Below, piece by piece: positions 51,062-61,569 of a stretch of 64,000 nt of DNA. A program made the position numbers and the translations under genes. This DNA is from Heligmosomoides polygyrus polygyrus. Lineage: Eukaryota; Nematoda; Chromadorea; Rhabditida; Heligmosomidae. The stretch is taken from assembly GCA_947396885.1 (NCBI GenBank), contig OX377203.1, forward strand, positions 7,936,001 through 8,000,000, written 5' to 3'. How positions within the stretch are numbered: the stretch's first letter is position 1; the number at the start of each line of letters is the position of its first letter. Below the pieces are notes generated by a model. It was not told the DNA's origin. It did no database searches and saw only the letters and a list, made by a program, of their open reading frames with translations.

Positions 51062-52965
51062 GGTTGACGGGCAACTCGGCCCCGCTCGTCCCCGCTACTG
51101 CTGAGTCACGTCGATTTGCAGCGTGTCTGCCACCTCTCGCTGCCTCTCCGCTATTTCGCGCGCCTCTACCGTCTCGCGTGGGAACATGCTCTTTCTTAGC
51201 GCTTTGCACAACCGGCATCTCATCATCGCGTGATATATTTCCACACCAATCGTACTGTTGGTGATGTCACTGAGGAAATAAACCGTTCCAGCCACAACGG
51301 TAACTGAGTTTCTGCAGGATGTTTAGCAACATGTTTGAGACTTGTCTTCTGTTTGAGATAAGTATTTCAGAACACTCTTTATCAAAGCGTTTGAAGTACG
51401 AATGGCAACATACGAATAAAAACAACTGCATCGTGTGAAGCATGAGATTGCATTTGTGAGCAAGCATATACCTGAATACAAAGGCAAGTGTGCTAACAGT
51501 TCCCTCACGGAATGGGCAGGATGACATGCGTAGGGCTCTTCAGAGGTACAACGAGGGAACGGGGTCACATTGAGAGCTAACTAGTGGGCAATGTTGCTGG
51601 CTAAGGTATCAAGGTGATTCTTACACTCTCTTGTGGTAGGTGGGCGACTATCCGCCTGGAGGAACTCTTTGAAGCGTCTCATCTCATCGTGTATTTTATT
51701 TTGCCTGCAGGCTTCGCGACTTCAGATGTATCTTGTCGCCATTCCCCCATATGCTATAGGCAGGATCTGCGATTTGGCCATAGTTAACTGTGAGGCCAAA
51801 AACTGTAATAGAGCTGCCATAGCAGGGGTGTCAGTAGGAAACGCCCTTCGAAGTTTACTGTGAAACCCTTCAACGAAGTTCGCAGATTATCCTGCCCCTT
51901 CCGTGAGGGAACAGTTAGCTGTTTCACCATTGCCATCCGCCAGGGGCTGTGAAAGTATCGCCTGAAACCATAAATGTCGTTCTCTAAACAGTATTTGTTC
52001 TCATGCGTCGCCTTAGGCCGGGGGCATACTTCCATCGCCGCGATGCCATCGCGGCGCTCAGTTCATGGCCATTCCGCCGCACGCGGCCGAATAGTCAAAG
52101 AAAACCTCGCCGCGGCCGCCGCAACAGTGGCGGTCGGCATGCGCGATGGCTTCCCGCGCCCATCGCGGGCATGGCATACTTTTTCGCGCCGCGCGCGGTG
52201 TTTAGCGTTGATCCTGGACGGATCGCCGTCGCGCTCCCTTGCAGAGCGATGGGCGATGCGACGAGCACAGAGAAATTCAAATTCTTTCGCGTCGCTCTGC
52301 AAAACTCATCGCCGCGATTCAATCGCGGCGACGGGAAGTATGCACGAGGCCTTACCGAAGCGTGGCTTGCCATATCAGCTACTAAGCCTTGGATAACGTT
52401 GGTTGGAGTTCCCGTATAGGGTTGTGCCCTAAATTCGTTGCACCTTTCGATCACACTACGGCGCATAATAGAACGAGGGGCGCTTCTTGGCCCACAGAAG
52501 TGGGGGCGAACCGGATTTGCAGGATCCGTTATGAAGTGTCCACTTCTGACTTTGCAGGAAGGCACAGGCTGATTTTACACCTCGCGCTCTCGATCCTTAA
52601 GCGATCGGTATCCACAGCACACAAAGGTGCTGGTCTCTCCGTCTGAGAGTGTCTTCCTATACGCCCACTCATACACAGCTGACGATCTCGAGGTAGGATA
52701 TATATGGCCATATCTCCACCCCTTTGCCGTGAGGGAGCAAACATCACTCGAACCGGTTCGAACGACGCCATTTCGCAATAACGGTACTTCCAACATCTTC
52801 TTTCTTCTGGATCTCATGTGAAGTCTCTCCATCGTGGGGAAGCAATCGCATGAATTGCACGTGCGGCTAGAGATGTGGGGTCGGCGGAGGCGCCGGCACT
52901 CTTCCGTCTGGGATCCGCCCCGCCGCGATGACTCAGCATGCTCGGGGCCGAGCTGCCCCGTAATC
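51062..52965 (-). mobile_element. MULE-like DNA transposon, 1.9 kb, 9-bp target duplication
   Basis: The 9-bp duplication GTTCTGCTC (51053-51061 and 52966-52974) is proven by the empty site in copy 1 (near 5167). Terminal inverted repeats of 23 bp match at 18 positions (inner ACTCGGCCCCG/GCTCGGCCCCG). Minus-strand frames start near 52976 with a stretch having FVCCGYRSLKDRE and SSAVYEWAYRK, like an N-terminal FLYWCH-type zinc-finger part, and end with the RPPTTRECKN segment near 51640. No complete DDE core is seen; 9-bp duplications are typical of Mutator-like elements. Confidence 0.8.
52015..52354. mobile_element. GC-rich palindromic MITE inside the MULE-like element
   Basis: GGCCGGGGGCATACTTCC and GGAAGTATGCACGAGGCC, flanked by TTA on both sides. 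Its ATACTTCC motif and TTA duplication put it near the GGGCCTGTTCATACTTCG family. Confidence 0.7.
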
Positions 52966-53513
52966 GTTCTGCTCATCTTCGATGGGCTCGTTTTCTAATC
53001 GGATTGCGTTAATATACACTTTCTCTTTCCTCCTGCTTTACAAGGCAGCGAGGTATCTGGTTTATATTCATTTCTATTATTATTTCTCATCTTATTTTTA
53101 AGGTTCCTTGTCCATAATAAGAGAGCTCATAAGGGTATATATGTTAATGTTGCTGCAAGAAATTAAAAATAGGAAAGTAACGTCCTACACGTCTTGACAA
53201 AAACTTGGGTGTCTATCCTAGTCGGGGGGGGGGGGAGGGGGCACATAACTAAAAATTATGCAGCCAATTGACTTGAGACTCGCGGAGCCGCTTCAAGAGG
53301 ACAAAATAGGAACCAAAAAGCAATCAAACAAACAAACAAGAAACAAAAAATCACCGCGGTTGTAAAGACGTCTCTGCGGGCAAAGCGCATTCAATATTCA
53401 GCCGACCACCGCCAGACATGTTATAACCGGGATCTATCATATGAGGGTGGCACATACCACCGTATGCCGCTTGCTGACTGCAGCCTGACAAGTTACAGCC
53501 GAGTTCCATTGGG

Positions 53514-53658
53514 GTAAATGCCCGTTTACACTTCGACGCCAAGCGACGCGACGCCACGTATAGTGCCCACATTGATCGAGCGACGCGATCGATCAATTTG
53601 GCCACTATACATGGCATCGCGTTGCTCGGCGTCGGAAGTATAAACGGTATCCTAAGGG
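53514..53658. mobile_element. Palindromic MITE, CCGTTTACACTTCGACGC type
   Basis: CCCGTTTACACTTCGACGCC and its diverged complement flank GCGACGCGA words. Very similar to 61042-61175. Confidence 0.7.
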
Positions 53659-53659
53659 T

Positions 53660-54945
53660 AAACAGATAGCTTTATCTGTTTACAACCATGGCGGAACCAA
53701 ATGCATTTTTTATGATTTTTTCAGCATAGATCATATTTTGTTCTCTAGAAGCCGCTCCGTGTAGCGCACGGCAATTTGTTACATAATTCTTAGTTATGTG
53801 CCTCCCCATCTAGGATAAATCCAAACTTGCCGAAGAGGACGAGGAAAAAATGTTTGCTTGGCAAGATAACTTCGCTCAAAAATGCGTCAGCCGTTCTGAT
53901 AGAGGTCTTCGCATAATGTGCCTTATTCTGGTTTCTGCATAATTCTACACCATTCCTTGGTTTGTTTAACGGAAGAGATCTTTTAATAATAAAAAATGCT
54001 TTAATAAAAAAATAAGATAAATACAATTTCGATTTAATAAGATATTCGAATTGCGCTAGACTAGCAATCCATGATAAGCTGGAATCGTCGACGTCAAATG
54101 AGTCCAATGAGAATCGATCCTTCAAGAATGTGTAGACTGGTCCCGCTCCTGGCCGGGGAATGCTTACACGCTGACGCGTAGGAAAGCCCAGAATAAGGCA
54201 AGGGAAGGAACTCCGTGGTGTGGTTGATCTAACTTACCGGTTTTAAGATACCTTGCTGGAGTGCAGCGGGAACCAGCCCGCGTAGTACCGAATTAGAATA
54301 ATTCTTTCTTTCGCAAAACTATTCAGATGCTTCCAGTAATCGTAAATTATTCAGTTTTAGGCGACTTGTAAAGGAGTGAACGGTATACATTCATAGCTTC
54401 CCATCCGCAAGTGATGTGATATCTGAAGCGATATCTGAAGCCGAGGACGAATAGCTTAGAGACGGCTGCTGCTCTATCCAAACGGTATAAAAGTGGGTTT
54501 CTTAATGATTTTCGAAACGGATTGCTTTTTAAACCTACTGATAGATAGGAGAGAACTTAGCAAAGCAGTCTCCGATTTCGAAACCAAGAGGGTTCTGAAC
54601 GGGTACTAACAAAATGGGACAATAAGGAGGTGTTGCTGTAGATGAGACCAAAGAACCGCATCAGTGGTGTACTACTGACATGCTGGTCTTCAAGAATTAA
54701 GGCGGAATGAGAGGCGTGAAGGGCGAACATCATCTAATCCTTAGTGTATACCTTATACGGCCGGTTATTGGGCTGTGGGCAATGGTGTAGCCGTCGGGTA
54801 CGTCACCGCAGATGACCCAGTAGGACCTTCAATAGAGGCCATAAGAACATGCCGATGGCGCAAGCGCCGTCGTAATTAATCGCCTGATTGAGAACGGCAG
54901 CACCGCTAATTGTAACGTACAAATGAGGGACACCGTTAGCGTTAC
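53660..54945. other. Unassigned stretch
   Basis: Contains TTTTAAGATACCTTGCTGGAGTGCAGCGGG-type sequence at 54241-54285, similar to 14284-14320; no exon recognised. Confidence 0.4.
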
Positions 54946-54949
54946 GACA

Positions 54950-55595
54950 CTGTTGTGCTTTCGGGACTCCAGAGGTCGAAGAAAAATTTTCCGCCTAAAC
55001 TTCGCCTATGGAGGCTATTTGGGGTGCTGATCACAAATCTGACATCTGTTTTTGAAATTTCCGCCGATTACAGTAGGTTACAGTAGGCTCGGGTGACTAA
55101 TCGTAAGGCGTCGAGGTCATACTCACCGATTTCTCCCAAACTTCGCCTAGGGGGTTATTTGGGTTATCTAGATTCTACGGTGGTGGCAAAGGATGCAAAC
55201 CGTCCCGTAGCAATCCCCTGAACGATACTTTTTCAGATATTCTGAAGCGTTCCTAACTGGGCGAAATTCGGGCGAATTTGGTGGCCATATCTCAGTCACC
55301 GGGACCTACCGTAACCTACTGTACTCCACCGTAAAACGAAAAACAGATGCCATATTCCTCAGATCAGCACCCCAAATAACCTTCCTAGGCGAAGTTTGGG
55401 CGAAATCGGTGATTATGACCTCGATAGCCTTAGTTACCCGCACTAACCGTAACCTACCGTACTCCAGCGTAAAACGAAAAACGGATGCCAGATTCGTGAT
55501 CAGCACCCCAAATAACCCCTGACCTCGACAATCTTAGTCACCTGTACCTACCGTAATCGACCGAAATTTCAAAAAAAAAAACGGAAGTCAGATAC
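54950..55595. repeat. Dispersed 145-bp-unit element, four or more units
   Basis: Starts TGCTTTCGGGACTCCAGAGG (54955), has GCTGATCACAAATCTGACAT (55027) and two minus-orientation units at 55290-55520. Flanking repeats (GCCGCGGCTGTAAA, TTCTAGAGCACAAAA) at 55625-55730 resemble 53280-53360. Confidence 0.8.
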
Positions 55596-56260
55596 CAAAC
55601 CCAAAATTTTGTAACAAGTTGACTTCGAATTCACGGAGCGGCTTCTAGAGCACAAAAAAAGGAACGTAACTGGCAAAATTCACAAAAACAATAAAATTAC
55701 GTTCGGTTTCGCCGCGGCTGTAAACAACAGACAAAGTTGTGTGCCCCCCCCCCCTTCACACTACAGATCCGTGTTATGACGTGTCGGGTGGTGGCCAGCT
55801 GTGTTTGAATGCGCTTCCCGTCGAGACTTCTTTACAACCGCGGCGATTTGTTTGTTTCTTGTTTGTTAGTGTTTTGGTCCTATTTTGTCCTCTTGAAGCC
55901 ACTGTGTGAGCCTCAAGTCAGTTGGTTGCATAATTTTTAGTTATGTGCCCCACCACGGCTAGAATAGATCCGACGAGTGAGCTTGGCTTTAAAAAAATGC
56001 TTTCTGTTCTAGATTTCACTGAGGACTGGTCTAAAACCGGGAACTTGAAAAACAGAAATCACATTTCACTGTAACAGTCAGGTGTCAAAGCTATTCTCTA
56101 GCCCAAACTTAGAAACACTAAGCAATAATTCCTGTTGCTCGAAGTGTTCATATAAACCAAACTGCTGAGATTACCCTAAAAAACATGTGGTGTTCCATCT
56201 GTTCTTTCGTAGCAATTGCTGTTTAAAATCTATCATAGAATTCATTACTGTTTTGACTAC

Positions 56261-56261
56261 C

Positions 56262-56292
<31 letters not shown>

Positions 56293-56294
56293 CT

Positions 56295-56333
<39 letters not shown>

Positions 56334-56440
56334 TCTTCCTCTTCTTCTTCCTCTTCTTCTTCCTCTTCCTCTTCTTCTTCCTCTTCGTCTTCCTCTTCTT
56401 CTTCTTCCTCTTCTTCTTCCTCTTCCTCTTCCTCTTCTTC
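56261..56440. repeat. (CTT/CCT)n pyrimidine tract
   Basis: About 180 bases of pure pyrimidine on the plus strand, adjoining the 3' end of the RTE-type copy, so probably its expanded (GAA)n tail. Confidence 0.9.
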
Positions 56441-57596
56441 AGCGTTTGTCCCGCTTCGTGTAGGGGTCCGCTATTCTGGTGTTATGACGCCACCTTTCCT
56501 GATCCAGCGCTAGATCAGGGTGGACACCAGCAACTTTCAAGTCCATATGTAGCGTATCAGCCCAGCGCTGCTTCGGGCGCTCTCTACGCCGCTTTCCTAT
56601 TACTTCGAAGTTAAGGCCTATCTTGCGGACGCTATCTTCCTTTCCACGCAGAACGTGGCCGTACCATAGCAAGCGAGCTTCGCGCATCTTGTCAGCTATC
56701 GGCGCGACACCGAACTTCTGCCGAATGACATCGTTTCGGATGCGGTCCATGCGCGTGACTCCAGCCGTCCAGCGCAGCATCTTCGTCTCCATGACGCTGA
56801 GGCGCGTTTCAACTTCCTTAGTCGCAGGCCAACACTCAGTGCCGTACATCGCTACCGGGCGGACGATTGCTCTGTAGAACTTCGACTTGAAGGGCTCTGG
56901 TGCCTTCTTGTCGCAGAGCACGCCAGTCAACGAGCGCCCCTTGGATCAAGTCGCACTCACGCGTGAATTAACTTCGACCATCAGTCTGCCGTTAGACGCG
57001 TTAGTCTGCTGATCCCAGGTACTTAAAGACCGCAGTACGTGGAAGCTCGATGCCGGTAACCTTGATGAAGCTGGACTCAGTAACGTCCATCGTTAGATAT
57101 TCGCTCTTCTTCACGTTCAGTTTAAGTCCTCCAAGCGATCACACCAAGCTTGCACCTGCCGCTCGAGATCATCTTTATCTTCGCTAGCGAGCATCACGTC
57201 ATCGGCATAAAGCAACGTCCAAGGGACGGGCTTCTGAAGATCTCGTGTGATGGCACCCATGACGACAATAAAGAGAAGTGGGGAAAGCACAGAACCCTGA
57301 TGTACCCCGACAGAAATGGGAAACTCCATCGAGGTTCCAGCTGCAGCTTGAACTCGACTCTTTGGACAAGAGTAGAGAAATCGCACCCACTCTATGAGCT
57401 CTTCAGGAACTCCATGATGTCGCAAGGCTTACCATATCACTTCACGCCGTACGCGGTTAAAGGTTTTCTTAAAGTCGGGAAAGGCGATATTCACTGGCTT
57501 CTGTTTCTCGCGATGCTTCTCTATCAGGAGGCGTGCGTGAATGGCATCAATGGTGTTTTGACTACCGCTGACAGAGATAAATTTGCTGGCTTCTTA
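56439..57596 (-). pseudogene. RTE-type non-LTR retrotransposon, decayed
   Basis: Minus strand from about 57570: frames show a catalytic-core piece near 57500, then HQGSVLSPLLFIVVMGAITRD (about 57300), LLYADD (57200) with the YxDD box intact, then in another frame YRAIVRPVAMYGTECWP (56870) and KRRRERPKQRWADTLHMDLK (56560). Frameshifts and stops separate these parts. The copy is distinct from the 10.3-11.6 kb relic. Its 3' end runs into the pyrimidine tract and its 5' side stops at the fold-back at 57597. Confidence 0.88.
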
Positions 57597-58621
57597 CAAG
57601 GAAAGGTTCCCAACTCATGGTGAGCTTTTGCGATGTTATTTTGACAGGATGTAGAGCCTTGTGAGCGGAGTCCAGAAATACAGTTAGTTTTGCTGAACGC
57701 TTTTTAAAGACCTGAAAGAGGGATGTGAAAATGTATGCCCAACACTCATCAACCCCTATGGCACCCCACGAGGTGTGCCTCAGTGGAACAGTGGGTGGAA
57801 GTGCCGCTTCATAGGAGCACACCGGTGGTATCTTGAGTTCGATTCCGCGTACTGCTACTGCTTTCGCTCATATTAGTTTGTTGTTATTACGCTTTCTCAT
57901 GATCAGGAGTCAATTTTAGGCTCAATCAATTTTTTAGTACACTGGTATGGTCTTGGTTCATAATATTCAACCGTAACATATGCGTGTTTGTGTGCAGCCA
58001 CGGTAACATTGGTGACATGTTAGGGCCTTTTCATACTTCGCGACAAGAGCGACTGGAGCGACTAGAGCGACAAGAGCGACTGGGGCGACGGACATAGTGT
58101 GGTGTGCGTAGATAACTGCGTACTCCACACTCCGTCCGTGATGAACGTAGTGTGAAATGCGTAATTGTTTACGTACACCACACTACATCCGTCGCCCCAG
58201 TACCTCCAGTCGCTCTTGTCGCGAAGTATGAACAGGCCCTTATGTGGTGCTCGTGCAGATACGCATCTAGACAGCCTTGGTTTGCTGTAAGCATTGATGT
58301 TCTAAAATGGACTACTGTGATCATGAGAAAGCGTAATAACAACAAATTAATATGTGCAAAAGCAGTAGCAGTGCGCGGAATCGAACTCAGGAGCCCGCCA
58401 GCTCCTATAAGAGGCACCCCCACCCACTGCTCCAACGAGACACATCCCGTTGGGTGTCATAGGGGTTGGTGAATGTTGCGTACACGTTTTCACACCTCTT
58501 TTTCAGATCTTTAAAAAAAGCGGTCAACAAAAACGAACTGCGGTTCTGGACTCCTCACACAGGGCTCTACATCCTGTCAAAATAGCACCACAAATCCCCA
58601 AGAGTTGAGAACCCTTCCTTG
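57597..58621. mobile_element. CAAGGGAA-type fold-back with tRNA-like arms, interrupted
   Basis: Ends CAAGGAAAGGTTCCCAACTC and its diverged complement, flanked by TTA on both sides (57594-57596, 58622-58624). Each arm carries a tRNA-like segment with GAGTTCGATTCC (about 57740-57850 plus; 58445-58365 minus, where TGGAGCAGTGGG is A-box-like). It sits in the RTE-type copy and itself holds the MITE at 58023-58239. Confidence 0.85.
58023..58239. mobile_element. Palindromic MITE, GGGCCTGTTCATACTTCG family
   Basis: A 217-bp palindrome flanked by TTA (58020-58022, 58240-58242), closely similar to 13213-13434. Confidence 0.85.
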
Positions 58622-58629
58622 TTAGCTGA

Positions 58630-59220
58630 ACGGTTAGATATGATCCCTGATTCTTAGTTCGTCGAACGGTTCGATACTAGACGATAGAACTGTAACGCCT
58701 GTTCCGCAACGATCGTATCGATCGATCGTGTGGTATGCTATGGGGAAACTGCTCCATATCGCATAAGGGTTTAGTCGCAGCTCATCAAATTTTCGCTATT
58801 CTCAACCGTTTTTAAGTATGCTCTTAAACTGTCAGGAAAATGCCACGAATTCCAGATTTGTACTGAATGTGACGGTAATCAAGTGTAACGAAACGTTTAT
58901 GGATTTAGTCACGACAGTTGTCATGACATGTCGGAAAAATATGTGCAAAGAGATACGCCATTTCACGTCATATAACAATATGATTTCAAGTCGCAACAAT
59001 CGCAAGCAAATAGAAATACACCACATTCAAAGATAGCGTTATACATGCGTCTGGGATCCACACAATGAATCTCCCGTCCGTAGAATAGCGAAACGTTCCT
59101 GAGGAGACTAGTAACAAAGTAGTGGGACGACGAAGAAAAATATTAGTCGAATATAATAGTAATTCATTCAAATCGAACACATCACTGTTTACACGCTTAA
59201 CATAAGCTCATACTCAGACA
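58630..59220. other. Unassigned stretch
   Basis: No exon or element recognised. Confidence 0.4.
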
Positions 59221-59224
59221 CGGC

Positions 59225-59770
59225 GCCGTGGCGCGCGAGGGGCGGTCTTTATGTACGAATGGTCGCCGCGCCCGCGACGACGACTGTCGCGTGCGCGATG
59301 AGCTCCGCAGCGGTCGTGGGAGCTGTGCCTCATGACTTGCTGCAAACGCTAGGTTTGAGTTCTTGATATCCCTTTCGGGTGTTGCAGGGGTTGCGGGAAA
59401 ACAGGCTCTGGTTCAGGAATTGAGTTCGAATTATAAAACTAAGCAACGTTCTAATGCTCAATTTCATATGATGCTTCTTCAGGAAAAGCTGAAAATATGA
59501 CACACGATCGCAGTGAAACTGAGTTTGTAAACACTTTCTAACACTTGATGTGCAAGTTTCGATGCAGGTCTAGATACCACTGGCCGCTGAATTCACCCAA
59601 TTGCGACGTCTTCTGCCGCGCTCGCCGCGCGACTCGCCGCGTCCGCGGCGACCATTCGTACATAATGTCCCGCAGCCGTGGCGCGCGCGCGCGGTCTTCG
59701 ATCCTGGCGCACCGACTTTCGTGGCGGGACCCATTATCCATTTCACTATACAGCCATATTAACAAAAGTA
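59225..59770 (-). repeat. Repeat with conserved small reading frame, copy 2
   Basis: The minus frame (59765-59538) ends RLRDIMYEWSPRTRR...QKTSQLGEFSGQWYLDLHR and Cys, matching the 40262-40395 frame in reading frame. A further short inverted copy (MYEWSPRPRR, plus) lies at 59248-59280, so the locus is itself a partial fold-back. Confidence 0.6.
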
Positions 59771-60249
59771 CTTAGCGGAACGTGTTAAATTCATGTAAGA
59801 GTAAGCATTGAACACTTGGAGCATCATCTACTATAAGAACTGGAAAGAACTTGGGCTTTCGTAGAGGACCCGGTGGTGTGAGAGAGGGAGTGGGATGGCA
59901 TCTGACAGAAGAAGTTATCACTGAGCGAGCGACTAAGCCGGCTACACAGCTACATACACATTCGGGCTCGCTGCGGCGAGTTACTCGATGTTCGATACCG
60001 GTCACGGTAACCTTTGTCGTGTGAGAATTAGTCGTTCTAGTGGGCTAGAGATCCGCACTGCCTGAAGAAGCCGGCCGTCTTCTAGACTTCGGGGCGATCA
60101 GTAGTGGTCCTGCTGAGGTCTTCTTCTTTTATGACCGGTGGCGACAACTCAACAGGCGAGTTTCGCGGCTCCATCTCTGACGAGTTGTTGCGCTCGTCTT
60201 CCATACTGCAAAAAAATCATGTGCTATAACGAAGGAGCTGTTATTCTTG

Positions 60250-60660
60250 CTGAGAGCTTAAATTTTGGGCACTTTGGGCATCTCACGAATTTTTTTCAAT
60301 TTTGGGTGTCTCACGAATATAGTAGTGCTCTCAAAATTTCGAATGTTCGAATTCGAATATATTCGAAAACTCCAGTTTTTGTGAATATTCGAATTTAAAC
60401 ACATTCGATAAGCGCGATTTTTGAGTATTCGGATCCGAATGCATTCGAAAAAGGCGATTTCTTGGCAACTCGAATAATACAATACATTCGAAAACGAGAT
60501 TTTTTTTTGCAAATTCTGGTTCGTCTACATTCGAAAAATATAATTTTTTGAATTTAATACTTCGAATACATTCGAAAAACACGATTTTTCGATTACTTAA
60601 TTTCGAATAGAAATCACTCGAATACTTACTCGAATATATCATTCGAGCACAACTATACTC
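60250..60660. repeat. TTCGAA-array element
   Basis: More than twenty ATTCGAA/TTCGAAT words; the right end CGAGCACAACTA matches the end of 35627-35830. Confidence 0.8.
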
Positions 60661-60837
60661 ACGCACTACGCAACTAATCGCGTGGGTATATCGATTGCCT
60701 CGCGACGCTATCGATTTGCACTGCGGGTACGATGAACGCACACAATGTATGACCTATGGCAGAATCTTACCGAGTACAATGCTCATGAAGGGGTGGTCAA
60801 AGAAAGCACATCTAGGCGCAGTTGATGTTAAGGGGTA

Positions 60838-61014
60838 CCATCCTGGGGTAGGATTCATCAACGACTCACGTATCTTTAACAGAGAATTCACAGCGGATAA
60901 CTCAGATAACGCGGCTTATCAAGCGATATGGTGAGCGATAAGCCGCGTTATCTGAGTTTGCCGCTGTGAATTCTCTGTTAAAGTTATGTAAGTCGTTGAT
61001 GAATCCAACCCCTG
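60838..61014. mobile_element. GGATTCATCAA-family MITE
   Basis: A palindrome with ends CCTGGGGTAGGATTCATCAA and complement; arms GCGGATAACTCAGATAACGCG are almost identical. Confidence 0.85.
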
Positions 61015-61041
61015 AAGGATACAGGATGGTCTGCCGCCTTA

Positions 61042-61175
61042 GGGCCCGTTTATACTTCGACGCCGAGCGACGTGATTCCACGCATTGTGGCCAAATTGAT
61101 CGGACGATGCGATCGATCAATTCGCCCGTTATACATGCCGTCGCGGTGCTCGTCGTCGGAAGTATAAACGGGGCC
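61042..61175. mobile_element. Palindromic MITE, GGGCCCGTTTATACTTCG type
   Basis: Flanked by TTA at 61039-61041 and 61176-61178. Interior GCGATCGATC words. Confidence 0.85.
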
Positions 61176-61178
61176 TTA

Positions 61179-61332
61179 GGGTCTGTTCATACTTCGCGAC
61201 GGGACCGATTAGCCGGCTAGGAAAATCATATATCGATTTTTGCCGAGCGATCGACCAACAGAAATCGATGCGTATGATTTGCTGATCAGCCAATCGATCC
61301 CGTCGCTCTTGTTGCAAAGTATAAACACACCC
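61179..61332. mobile_element. Palindromic MITE in tandem with the previous one
   Basis: GGGTCTGTTCATACTTCG to GTATAAACACACCC, with TTA at 61176-61178 and 61333-61335; the left TTA is shared with the neighbouring MITE. Confidence 0.8.
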
Positions 61333-61569
61333 TTAGCCTCATCTGCACCCAAATCTCTTCTTCTATTGCTACATTTTGGATATAATCGCATTTTATGCTG
61401 CAAGGCTTCCCTTTCAGGATGAACAACCGAAGACATACCGAGCGTAGGTGATTTGTGTGCCGTCACAGCGAGAACCGGATGAACGCCGCCTTCCCGACAT
61501 GTTACGCACCAGTGTGGCTGAAAAGGTGGAGCTTTAGGCTTTAGATAAGGTGTGCTAAGGAGGAGTTTG

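Larger units (their letters stand above)
50411..53167 (+). repeat. 829-bp duplicated unit, copy 2, split by a transposon
   Basis: 50411-51061 and 52966-53167 together match 4527-5355 almost base for base. The 150-codon frame at 50419-50871 is intact here too and here begins at a better-placed MEELTVLYK. The tRNA-like tail is at 50869-50980. Compared with copy 1, it carries an insertion at 51062-52965. Confidence 0.85.

Noticed and set aside
56187..56614. Poly-Ser and poly-Phe open frames
   Set aside because: They are translations of the (CTT)n tract and have no other coding support.
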